Positions 22,038 through 27,861 of a stretch of DNA of 28,377 nt are shown here, piece by piece. The translations under genes and the position numbers were made by a program. A model generated the notes under the pieces. That model worked only from the letters and a program-made list of their open reading frames with translations. It had not been told where the DNA came from and searched no databases. The stretch spans positions 1 through 28,377 of IMG/VR virus record IMGVR_UViG_3300042896_000643. One strand, written 5' to 3'. The stretch's first letter is position 1, and every line of letters starts with the position of its first letter. The DNA comes from a virus.

Positions 22038-22231
22038 TTGTCACCTTTTTGGAAGTCTTCATATCCAATGAGCTTGTACATATCTGTCCAGATACCCCCG
22101 CAGTCGTGGCACTCTATTTGTTGCCAAGATAGACCAGAATCCATTTCATGATCTCCGACTGTGGCTATGTTGCTACTGCTGCAGTATGGGCATTCATTAG
22201 GGTTTGCTAAATATTCTTCAGATGTTTTCAT
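22034..22231 (-). CDS. Small zinc-ribbon protein
   Basis: 65 residues with CPYCSS and, 24 residues later, CHDCGG, two CxxC knuckles typical of a treble-clef or zinc-ribbon fold. GGAG lies upstream of the ATG within the end of the preceding gene. Probably protein or nucleic-acid binding; role unknown. Confidence 0.68.
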   Translation of the reverse strand: MKTSEEYLANPNECPYCSSSNIATVGDHEMDSGLSWQQIECHDCGGIWTDMYKLIGYEDFQKGDK

Positions 22232-22232
22232 G

Positions 22233-22454
22233 CTAAATCTCCGAAGATGCGCTTGAACTGGTGGTGGTTGTGTCAGAACTCGGTACGAATTTCTTTTTGT
22301 GGGGTGATGGTGTATTTTCTGCAGATACTCCCGCTTTATTAAGGGCGGCGTTAATGAGTGTCATGTCCCAGCCTGATTTGCGCAATTCGCGGTGAACGCT
22401 TTGTAGTGCAAGGAGTAAGTCGAGGGCGGCTCCTGTTAGTTCATTTGTTCTCAT
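22233..22454 (-). CDS. First gene of the middle unit, unknown
   Basis: 73 residues. The N-terminal half is helical (LTGAALDLLLALQSVHRELRKSGWD), and the C-terminal tail is Ser/Thr-rich (SSDTTTTSSSASSEI) and probably disordered. AAAAGGA is the ribosome-binding site. It is the first gene after the RNAP terminator, and the TATACACCCGATAC motif lies 19-32 bases upstream of its ATG. Confidence 0.65.
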   Translation of the reverse strand: MRTNELTGAALDLLLALQSVHRELRKSGWDMTLINAALNKAGVSAENTPSPHKKKFVPSSDTTTTSSSASSEI

Positions 22455-22472
22455 GTCATCCTTTTAGTAAAG

Positions 22473-22486
22473 GTATCGGGTGTATA
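22473..22486 (-). promoter_or_regulatory. TATACACCCGATAC motif, candidate phage promoter
   Basis: On the minus strand this exact 14-mer lies between the RNAP terminator and the first middle gene. The same 14-mer occurs upstream of the rightward gene at 28097 and a 10-base version near 27340. Position and exact repetition suggest a promoter for a phage polymerase, most likely the two-subunit T7-like one. Confidence 0.55.
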
Positions 22487-22540
22487 TAGTCAAAAATCAA
22501 AAATCTAACAAGTTAGGTTATCGGTTTAGATGTTTTGGCT

Positions 22541-22578
22541 AAAAAAAAAGTGGACACACCTTTTCAGGTATGTCCACT
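22541..22578 (-). terminator. Strong terminator after the RNAP subunit 2 gene
   Basis: On the minus strand a 12-bp stem with one mismatch (AGTGGACATACC / GGTGTGTCCACT) and a short loop is followed by nine T. It closes the early RNAP transcription unit. Confidence 0.9.
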
Positions 22579-22594
22579 AGTCCTAGTTCACCAA

Positions 22595-22609
22595 GTGCTC
22601 GGAGAGCAC
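22595..22609. promoter_or_regulatory. Perfect 6-bp hairpin with 3-nt GGA/TCC loop
   Basis: GTGCTC-GGA-GAGCAC on the plus strand lies between the RNAP2 stop and the terminator. The 3-nt loop with GGA on the template for leftward transcription recalls N4 virion-RNAP promoters, but a terminator follows at once, so a structural RNA or termination role is as likely. Confidence 0.35.
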
Positions 22610-22624
22610 CTAGATGTAGGGTTG

Positions 22625-23863
22625 TTAACTTAAGGCGTAGTTGCTGCCACGAATGTGGTCAGCTAAGTCATAGGTCATCTTTGGGAATACAAATGGTTTG
22701 TTATGTACTTGGCTAAGCAAGTCATCTAACACCATAGATGCCGCTATCTCCGCCAAGATCTCACGATACTGGCTTCGCACTGCATTGAGGTTGTTTGGAT
22801 GAGCTTTGAACTCATCGTGAACAGTTACCAATGCAAACGGTGCGTACTCCGTCATGCTTTCTGTCATGTCCCACAAGGCTTCTAAGTACTCATCACTGAG
22901 GTACTTGACGTTGTCAGCATTCAAGTGAGGCAGGATGACTGCACTGGCTAAAGTACTACGTTCATACTGAGCAATGTAATACGCTACCTTGCCGTATGGG
23001 TTGCTTACTTGAGCAGAGTCGTCGTGCAAACGATCAACCCGCTCATCACCCAACAGTTTGTTGACAGTGTCAATCATGTAGGCGTCATAGTTGCAACGGC
23101 GGTGCATCTCACGCAGCACAAAGGCGTCCATGGAGTGAACGACATTGGCTGCATTGCTTAGGCCATGACGTGCACCCAAGTTCTCATAGAACTCGTAAGT
23201 GAAGGTGGCATGGTCGAGTTCATCGACTTCAATGCGTACTTCTCTTTTGTTCATGACTTTGACCTTGGCATCAAACCCATCTGGCAGCTTCCACTCATGG
23301 ATCAAGCCCCATGGTTTCCAGCTACCCAACAGCTCTTGCAGCAACTGCCATGCGCCTGGTGCCACTTCATTGGCTGCTTGGTAGAAAGCATCTAGCTCAG
23401 GTGTGTCTTCCCCGAAGATCTGCTTGGGCATGGCTTTGGAGCCGTAGAAAGAGGTCATTAAGCTTTGCTTTGCATCAGCTCGGCTGATGTCAACGCTGTT
23501 GCCTAAGATGCCACTCATCACTTGTGTGGTGTAGGTGTAAGCATCAGCTCTTTCATTGGGGTTAACCAAGCCTGTCGCTGTAGCGCCTTTGACACAGCCT
23601 GTGAGGACTGACATCAACTGAATGCCCGAGCAACAAGCATCCAAGCCTACCATGTGGCCACTGGGAACGCCTGCTTGGGCTTTACGCACAGCTTGCATAG
23701 CCTTGTTGTACAGGGGCTTGGTTTCAGCTTGTTCAGCCAATGCTTCCAAGTTGTGCAAGTTGTCTGTAGCCCACTGAATACGCTCTTCAAAGACTAACTT
23801 GTCGTGGCCAAACTGGTTGGCCAAGTCGATCAGCAGGTACTGCCATCCGGTAAATGTTTTCAT
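22625..23863 (-). CDS. T7-type RNA polymerase, C-terminal half (N4 RNAPII subunit 2-like)
   Basis: 412 residues that align with the palm, fingers and C-terminal foot of T7 RNA polymerase, beginning at GWQYLLIDLANQFGHDK (T7 near residue 450). Catalytic residues are all present: Asp75 in LDACCSGIQ (T7 Asp537), Lys132 and Tyr140 in the O-helix-like RADAKQSLMTSFYGS (Lys631, Tyr639), and His349-Asp350 in VHDEF (His811-Asp812). The end NYALS matches the T7 terminus position (FAFA). It lacks the promoter-recognition and thumb regions, which lie in the separate gene upstream. N4 gp16 has the same length (about 404) and division. It has its own Shine-Dalgarno AAGGAAT. It should transcribe middle genes as a heterodimer with the N-terminal half. 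Confidence 0.9.
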   Translation of the reverse strand: MKTFTGWQYLLIDLANQFGHDKLVFEERIQWATDNLHNLEALAEQAETKPLYNKAMQAVRKAQAGVPSGHMVGLDACCSGIQLMSVLTGCVKGATATGLVNPNERADAYTYTTQVMSGILGNSVDISRADAKQSLMTSFYGSKAMPKQIFGEDTPELDAFYQAANEVAPGAWQLLQELLGSWKPWGLIHEWKLPDGFDAKVKVMNKREVRIEVDELDHATFTYEFYENLGARHGLSNAANVVHSMDAFVLREMHRRCNYDAYMIDTVNKLLGDERVDRLHDDSAQVSNPYGKVAYYIAQYERSTLASAVILPHLNADNVKYLSDEYLEALWDMTESMTEYAPFALVTVHDEFKAHPNNLNAVRSQYREILAEIAASMVLDDLLSQVHNKPFVFPKMTYDLADHIRGSNYALS

Positions 23864-23903
23864 GTTAATTCCTTAAAGGTAATGGTTTTGTGAATGAAAT
23901 CTG

Positions 23904-23933
23904 TTGACACGTGGCATACTGATTTCCTTTATT
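23904..23933 (+). promoter_or_regulatory. Sigma70-like promoter for the lipoprotein gene
   Basis: A perfect -35 TTGACA is followed after 18 bp by TTTATT as a weak -10, ending about 14 bp before the lipoprotein ATG. It would allow the host polymerase to express this gene independently of phage polymerases, for example in a lysogen. Confidence 0.5.
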
Positions 23934-23946
23934 TACAGGTCACGTG

Positions 23947-24390
23947 ATGCCTTCTTACTATTTGGCTTTATTGCCCGCTCTTGCTTTAGCTCTTGTTGGC
24001 TGTGCCAGCTCTACAATCAAGCCCATATACACAGGCCGTGATTTGATTTCAATTGCAGAAATTGATTACTTTTCTGAAAAATGCAGCCGTCAAGGACGCA
24101 TGGCTCTTGAAACAGCTGCCTATGGAAAACGCATCGTTTCTGAGGTTATGCAGAATTACCAAGTTGATATGCGCGAGTTTGAGCAAAACAAAGCACACAT
24201 CAACTCTTTTAATGCTGGAAACCAAGAGCTTTGCAACCAAGTCTCTTTAATGATTCTTAACATCAAAGGTAAGGATGATGCTAAGAAAAGCAGTGACTCT
24301 GCTTCTCAGGCTATGCCGCAAATACCATTCATGCCTACCAATACCAGATGCAATACAGCCTTTGGTCAGACTTTTTGCACCTCTTACTGA
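23947..24390 (+). CDS. Lipoprotein moron between the two RNAP genes
   Basis: 147 residues: a signal peptide (MPSYYLALLPALALALVG) ends in the lipobox LVGC, so Cys19 should be lipidated and the protein attached to a membrane. The mature part is polar and helical (YFSEKCSRQGRMALETAAYGKRIVSEV) and has a Cys-containing C-terminus (TRCNTAFGQTFCTSY) with two Cys able to form a disulfide. It is the only plus-strand gene between 9 and 28 kb, is inserted in the opposite direction between the two halves of the RNA polymerase and overlaps the 3' end of the N-terminal half by seven bases. Own promoter plus surface location suggest lysogenic conversion or superinfection exclusion, an inference. Confidence 0.8.
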   Translation: MPSYYLALLPALALALVGCASSTIKPIYTGRDLISIAEIDYFSEKCSRQGRMALETAAYGKRIVSEVMQNYQVDMREFEQNKAHINSFNAGNQELCNQVSLMILNIKGKDDAKKSSDSASQAMPQIPFMPTNTRCNTAFGQTFCTSY

Positions 24391-25295
24391 GCAGGCACGC
24401 CTTGGATTAGCTCTGCATCAGCCAGCTCAAGCATCGCCTTTTTGAAGGCAGATCCTTGGGTGTTGATGTGGTAGCCGTGAGAGTAAATACGCCCACGTTT
24501 ATCTACCTTGTGGGTAAGATAAAACTTATTGCCTTGCGTAGCCATGAGGTGATAGAAGTGGTAGCTTTGCTTCTTAAAGTGTGCCCAGCTTTCTTCTTTG
24601 TCTTGAGTATCCAAGTCAAAAGTAGGCATCTCTTCTACAGTACTTAAGAAGTCTGTATCTAGCTTGAGTGCTACCTTATTCATAATGTTCAGAGTATCTA
24701 TACAGATATCCCCATCATGATGATTACCTGACCCCAGTATCAATGAATCGTTATGGGTGAGATACCCTGAAGAGTAGTTATGGGTTAACTCTAAAGGCTC
24801 ACACACCATAGGTGGTAAGAACTGACTGTTATCAATAAACATCTTTAGTTCATCTGGCAATGGAATACAAGATACCACCATCAAGCTGGCATTTGGGCCA
24901 TCTTTAGTTATATCAAATGCATCTGTATTGCACAGTACAGCCATTAGTTCAGCTACAGTAGTAATAGCTTCTGTCCTATCACTGAACTTTAGTCTCGATG
25001 CCATCTGTGATGACACTGAGGTAAATAGTTCAGGACGCTGACAGTACGCTATGCCTACAAACATGTCCATCACCAAGGCTGGTATGTCCATGTTCTTAAG
25101 CTGCACTACACGACGCATCTTGGAGTCGTAGTAAGTTCCATTCATGTAATCTGTGGCCAGTTCAATGCCTTGAGCAACTTTATCTTGCATAAAGCTACTG
25201 GCTTCAATAGATGTACGTATTTTTACGTCAATATGTTTACGGTTGTAACGTTTTTCGTTAATTTCCTGAACAACTATCTCGCGCATGGTTTCCAT
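24384..25295 (-). CDS. T7-type RNA polymerase, N-terminal half (N4 RNAPII subunit 1-like)
   Basis: The ATG at 25295, seven bases after AAGGAAC, gives 303 residues. The last 50 residues contain KFYLTHKVDKRGRIYSHGYHI...AMLELADAELI, matching T7 RNAP around D-W-R-G-R (Asp421-Arg425) and its LAKGKPIG strand; here D265-K-R-G-R269. The rest corresponds to the thumb and part of the N-terminal domain, shorter than in T7 (about 300 against about 450 residues). The protein stops at QGVPAQ exactly where the C-terminal half begins in T7 numbering, so together they make one complete enzyme. N4 gp15 has a similar size (about 269). Promoter recognition should reside here. Confidence 0.87.
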   Translation of the reverse strand: METMREIVVQEINEKRYNRKHIDVKIRTSIEASSFMQDKVAQGIELATDYMNGTYYDSKMRRVVQLKNMDIPALVMDMFVGIAYCQRPELFTSVSSQMASRLKFSDRTEAITTVAELMAVLCNTDAFDITKDGPNASLMVVSCIPLPDELKMFIDNSQFLPPMVCEPLELTHNYSSGYLTHNDSLILGSGNHHDGDICIDTLNIMNKVALKLDTDFLSTVEEMPTFDLDTQDKEESWAHFKKQSYHFYHLMATQGNKFYLTHKVDKRGRIYSHGYHINTQGSAFKKAMLELADAELIQGVPAQ

Positions 25296-25359
25296 GTGAA
25301 GTTCCTTAGTGTTTAATTTATAAATGAAAGCAATCACCCAAGCGCAGGGAATGCGCCTG

Positions 25360-25734
25360 TTAGTAATAGACTATGTGAACGAACTTACCTAATTTCTTCA
25401 TGTAAGTAATCATGTGTGCCGTGTCTTTGCATCGCCCATCCCAGAAGGCTAGAAGTCCATCAGCAAAGTCACCCATTTGTATGTTCCATACAGACTGTGT
25501 TTTATTTGTGCATCGCTCTATCGCAGCTGGAAATTTGTACATTGGGATGTAGTTATCGCCAGAAAACTGTTTAGCTAAAGCGTTTACACCTGTAGCTACG
25601 CTACTAACGATGGTTATATTTTTATCGGCTAACTCAACATCGGCCATAGCAAAGATGACACGACTTAGGTAGTCGTAATTGGAGTAATCTTTACCACCAG
25701 TAACGATGAGTTTGAACTCAGGCATAGTTGTCAT
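25360..25734 (-). CDS. SLOG-superfamily protein (YspA/DUF2493-like)
   Basis: 124 residues. FKLIVTGGKDYSNYDYLSRVI, ITIVSSVATGVNALAKQF and GDFADGLLAFWDGRCKDTAHMI form the Rossmann-like SLOG fold used to bind nucleotides or nucleotide-derived ligands. SLOG proteins occur in prokaryotic signalling and anti-phage systems, and in phages as small early proteins of unknown role. The ATG at 25734 (ATGA with the gene upstream) is chosen; longer starts would lie inside that gene. Confidence 0.8.
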   Translation of the reverse strand: MTTMPEFKLIVTGGKDYSNYDYLSRVIFAMADVELADKNITIVSSVATGVNALAKQFSGDNYIPMYKFPAAIERCTNKTQSVWNIQMGDFADGLLAFWDGRCKDTAHMITYMKKLGKFVHIVYY

Positions 25735-26009
25735 GCTATTTCTTCTGTAGTAGATATGAACTCTGTACTTAACTGTGCAATGCAAGCATCGCGTCTAGTA
25801 CAGTCAACTGTGTTTCTGTCACTGTTTATAAAGTGCAGCCAACAAGTAAATGCACTCAGTAACACTGGATTGGTATTGGCTTGGGCACGTAGCTTGATTT
25901 CATTGGCTCTGCCTGCTTTCCACACACCGTGGTCATCAGAGAACTCATAGTGCCAGTCATGTTGTCGCAAAGCCTGCACATAGTTTTGGAAGTCTGTAAA
26001 TGTTGTCAT
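25731..26009 (-). CDS. Early small protein, unknown
   Basis: 92 residues from ATG 26009. The N-terminal part (FTDFQNYVQALRQHDWHYEFSDDHGVWKAG) has many aromatics and His; the rest is helical. No family recognised. The promoter-like hairpin lies about 40 bases upstream of the ATG, so the predicted leader is about 33 nt. A longer start at 26093 would run through the hairpin and is rejected. It is the first gene of the unit that includes both RNAP genes. Confidence 0.62.
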   Translation of the reverse strand: MTTFTDFQNYVQALRQHDWHYEFSDDHGVWKAGRANEIKLRAQANTNPVLLSAFTCWLHFINSDRNTVDCTRRDACIAQLSTEFISTTEEIA

Positions 26010-26046
26010 GGAGTACTCCAAGTAGCTGGCAAAAGCGCCACCAACA

Positions 26047-26059
26047 TGGCCGTAGGCCA
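26047..26059 (-). promoter_or_regulatory. Early hairpin site 1
   Basis: On the minus strand TGGCC-TAC-GGCCA (5-bp perfect stem, 3-nt loop). With the loop centre as -11, the predicted +1 is the first base of GGTGG at 26042, 33 bases before the ATG at 26009. It precedes the unit encoding the SLOG protein and both RNAP subunits. Confidence 0.65.
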
Positions 26060-26188
26060 GCTGTAGCTTTACTGTTGGAATAAAAATGCCCACGTATCGT
26101 TACCGACACGCAGGCAAGCAGCAAACATAAGCTATGAAGATGACTGTCTTAACTGGGGTTACTTTTAGCTCTGACTAAGTGTGTTCAG

Positions 26189-26231
26189 GAAAAAACTTAC
26201 CGCCTCACACCCTGTTAGAGGTGAGAGACGG
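26189..26231 (-). terminator. Likely terminator after the 94-residue early gene
   Basis: On the minus strand CCG...CTCACC pairs with GGTGTGAGGCGG (one bulge), followed a few bases later by TTTTTT. It separates this early gene from the RNAP unit. Confidence 0.6.
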
Positions 26232-26239
26232 TGATGGTT

Positions 26240-26524
26240 TTAGCTCAGGTCGAATCCTGTGCTCTCAGCAGCCTGAGCTGGCTGGAACTCAATGATGAGC
26301 TTGGCCATGATGGCTGTAACCCGAGTTGGGTCTTCATTGAGCCAGTCAAGCATCTGCTTTTCGCTTGGCTTAGCGGCCTTCAATGGGATTGCACCCAATT
26401 TACGACGCTTGGCACCATCTTTCGATGGGAGATACAGGTTCAGGAAACCCTGTGCTTTCCAGCTGTCATTGCTGGTGTTGTTAGAAGAAGACGAAGTTTG
26501 AACAGCGTTTGAACGAAATGTCAT
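26240..26524 (-). CDS. Conserved-looking early phage protein
   Basis: 94 residues. After a Ser/Asn-rich start comes WKAQGFLNLYLPSKDGAKRRKLGAIPLK and EKQMLDWLNEDPTRVTAIMAKLIIEF, a pattern I recall from small proteins in several phage groups. The fold seems to be beta strands followed by a helix; DNA or RNA polymerase binding is conceivable but not shown. The leader contains AAGGAGGAAAAAA, though at some distance from the ATG. Confidence 0.65.
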   Translation of the reverse strand: MTFRSNAVQTSSSSNNTSNDSWKAQGFLNLYLPSKDGAKRRKLGAIPLKAAKPSEKQMLDWLNEDPTRVTAIMAKLIIEFQPAQAAESTGFDLS

Positions 26525-26578
26525 GAGATATATCCAGTAAAAGGAGGAAAAAAGATGCGTTGGGTCAAGCCCAAGAAA

Positions 26579-26591
26579 TGGCCGTAGGCCA
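26579..26591 (-). promoter_or_regulatory. Early hairpin site 2
   Basis: On the minus strand TGGCC-TAC-GGCCA. The predicted +1 is at 26574 (TTGGGC), giving a leader of about 50 nt to the 94-residue early gene. Confidence 0.65.
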
Positions 26592-26696
26592 GGATGTTGC
26601 TATAACAAAAAGTTATATCAGATATGGAATTTATTACAAAGTGATTGATTGTAAGTATTAACAGTAGGGTTAATCCTTATCCCACATAAGGTGTGG

Positions 26697-26774
26697 TTAT
26701 CCGCGCCAAGCAAGCATGACGCCAATGCTGGCAACCAGCACAAAGGTGAGCACACCACATACAAATTCATTCAT
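26697..26774 (-). CDS. 25-residue membrane peptide
   Basis: A frame preceded by GGAGTCTTCT encodes MNEFVCGVLTFVLVASIG followed by VMLAWRG and a stop, one transmembrane segment with a short basic end. It starts about 20 bases after a terminator, so it is expressed by read-through or by a promoter I could not find. Coding is supported only by the ribosome-binding site and the hydrophobic pattern. Confidence 0.45.
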   Translation of the reverse strand: MNEFVCGVLTFVLVASIGVMLAWRG

Positions 26775-26793
26775 AGAAGACTCCAATAGGCGT

Positions 26794-26817
26794 AAAAAAA
26801 GACTCCTAAGAGTCTTG
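26794..26817 (-). terminator. Terminator after the 40-residue early gene
   Basis: On the minus strand AAGACTC, loop TTAG, GAGTCTT (7-bp perfect stem), then TTTTT. It ends transcription from early hairpin site 3. Confidence 0.85.
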
Positions 26818-26840
26818 TTTGGTTGATTGACAGGGATGAC

Positions 26841-26963
26841 TCAGGCAAGCCATTCGTCGTAGTACTCAGACTCTAAGTGGTCTGTGAGTGCGTCATAGAA
26901 GGCACACAGCTCAGCGTCAAGGTAATCAAAATCGTCAGAAATAGGCAAATCTTGGTAAGACAT
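26841..26963 (-). CDS. 40-residue acidic early protein
   Basis: The frame begins MSYQDLPISDDFDYLDAE, contains DHLESEYYDEW and stops TGA. The composition is strikingly acidic and aromatic (12 Asp/Glu of 40), as in small phage proteins that mimic DNA or bind host enzymes, but this is only an analogy. GGAG lies eight bases upstream of the ATG. The gene has its own promoter-like hairpin and terminator, so it forms a single-gene unit. Confidence 0.7.
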   Translation of the reverse strand: MSYQDLPISDDFDYLDAELCAFYDALTDHLESEYYDEWLA

Positions 26964-27019
26964 AACTTCTCCAGAAGTAGGGTGGACGAACGCAAGACAG
27001 CCTTGGTCATTCCACTTAA

Positions 27020-27032
27020 TGGCCGTAGGCCA
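27020..27032 (-). promoter_or_regulatory. Early hairpin site 3
   Basis: On the minus strand TGGCC-TAC-GGCCA, flanked by A and T that extend the stem to six pairs. The predicted +1 at 27015 starts GTGG; the leader to the acidic protein is about 52 nt. Confidence 0.68.
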
Positions 27033-27043
27033 TCAGGTTGTTG

Positions 27044-27256
27044 TTAATGAGAGTACTTACGTTCTTGATGAACGATGTACAGGACATTGAGTGCAGCAAT
27101 AACAAAGAAAGTAATAGCTGCGATTAATGCGAGTTTAGATAACAAAGTGTCAGGTAGAGCAAAGTAACAAAGTACTTCTACTAAGGACAAGATTAGTAGT
27201 AATACTGCAAGAGATGCTTCTGTATAGATGAAGAAGATGCGTGATAAAGATGTCAT
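27044..27256 (-). CDS. Two-TM early membrane protein
   Basis: 70 residues from an ATG behind AAGGAAT. Two hydrophobic segments (about 9-32 and 40-60) are separated by a short loop (PDTLLSK), and the tail is basic (QERKYSH). Small early membrane proteins of phages can affect host membrane functions or exclusion; no specific family is recognised. Confidence 0.7.
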   Translation of the reverse strand: MTSLSRIFFIYTEASLAVLLLILSLVEVLCYFALPDTLLSKLALIAAITFFVIAALNVLYIVHQERKYSH

Positions 27257-27307
27257 GATGATTCCTTAGTTGTAGTGATGATGTATAAGGTAATAGATAC
27301 CACTAGA

Positions 27308-27320
27308 TAGCCGTAGGCTA
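27308..27320 (-). promoter_or_regulatory. Early hairpin site 4 (compensatory variant)
   Basis: On the minus strand TAGCC-TAC-GGCTA. Relative to the other copies both stem partners changed (G-C to A-T), so pairing is kept. The predicted +1 at 27303 starts GTGG; the leader to the two-TM gene is about 47 nt. Confidence 0.68.
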
Positions 27321-27337
27321 GGTGGTTATTGCTTCGA

Positions 27338-27347
27338 GTATCGGGTG
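27338..27347 (-). promoter_or_regulatory. CACCCGATAC motif (third copy)
   Basis: On the minus strand CACCCGATAC, preceded by CCGATACT, so half of the motif is repeated in tandem. It shares 10 bases with the TATACACCCGATAC copies and lies about 80 bases upstream of the two-TM gene, just above early hairpin site 4. Confidence 0.4.
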
Positions 27348-27562
27348 AGTATCGGAATGAATAATGAGATGGGAATGTGGATGATTGGTAAGTTAATCAG
27401 CTAGAACACTAGACTAATACCCAACTGTCTACTACTCAGCTAAACCTGAGATTGCTAATGCAATGCTAGTAATGATTAGTAATGGTGAATAGGCATACTC
27501 TGTCTATTACATAGACTATCTCGATGCCTTTGTGTTGGACTCCTATGTGTAGGAAGTTACAA
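27348..27562. other. Non-coding stretch between early genes
   Basis: No frame of convincing length or ribosome-binding site is visible on either strand. It holds a direct repeat TAGTAATG (twice) and an isolated hairpin GTCTAT-TAC-ATAGAC at 27502-27516 whose loop orientation is opposite to the early hairpins. I see no clear function. Confidence 0.5.
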
Positions 27563-27580
27563 GCCACCCCGAAGGGTGGC
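27563..27580 (-). terminator. Terminator-like hairpin after the 63-residue early gene
   Basis: On the minus strand GCCACCC, tetraloop TTCG, GGGTGGC; the following T tract is weak (TTGTAACTT). It lies directly after the stop of the gene. Confidence 0.65.
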
Positions 27581-27586
27581 GTTGTA

Positions 27587-27778
27587 TTAAGGGTTGTTGA
27601 TGAGAGCTTGCATTTCGCGCTCTTGTGCCAGTAGTTTCTTCTGGCGATCTGAACGTGCTTCGTCTACGAACGTAGCAGCGGTTTCCTCTGACCATTTGCT
27701 GATGTGCCCAAGGGCAGTACAGAAATTGGTGATGGCCTCAAGCAATGTTGTGACCATGATGTTGAATGAACGGAACAT
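27587..27778 (-). CDS. First leftward early gene, unknown
   Basis: 63 residues from an ATG behind AGGAG. The N-terminal half is hydrophobic (FNIMVTTLLEAITNFCTALG), the C-terminal half a charged helix (FVDEARSDRQKKLLAQEREMQALI) likely to form a coiled coil. No known family. Position at the head of the early region, behind early hairpin site 5, implies it is among the first genes expressed. Confidence 0.62.
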   Translation of the reverse strand: MFRSFNIMVTTLLEAITNFCTALGHISKWSEETAATFVDEARSDRQKKLLAQEREMQALINNP

Positions 27779-27824
27779 ATATAACTCCTATAGGATGAAT
27801 GAGATGGGGTACGTACCCACTGGA

Positions 27825-27837
27825 TGGCCGTAGGCCA
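27825..27837 (-). promoter_or_regulatory. Early hairpin site 5
   Basis: On the minus strand TGGCC-TAC-GGCCA with A/T extending the stem. The predicted +1 at 27820 starts GTGGGTACGTACCC, so the leader (about 42 nt) opens with a perfect 12-bp palindrome. Confidence 0.68.
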
Positions 27838-27861
27838 TGTGTAGGGGGGGGTATTAGTGTT

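Noticed and set aside
22625-25295. Split RNA polymerase as a frameshift or assembly artefact
   Set aside because: The halves are 520 bp apart, each with its own Shine-Dalgarno and clean stop, with a complete gene between, and the same division is known from N4 RNAPII.
27371-27420. Fifteen-codon plus-strand frame rich in Met
   Set aside because: Too short, weak ribosome-binding site and no coding context.
27502-27516. Hairpin GTCTAT-TAC-ATAGAC as a sixth early promoter
   Set aside because: It lacks the GGCC core and the GTGG, faces the other way with no gene behind it, and several 6-bp stems with 3-nt loops are expected by chance in 28 kb.
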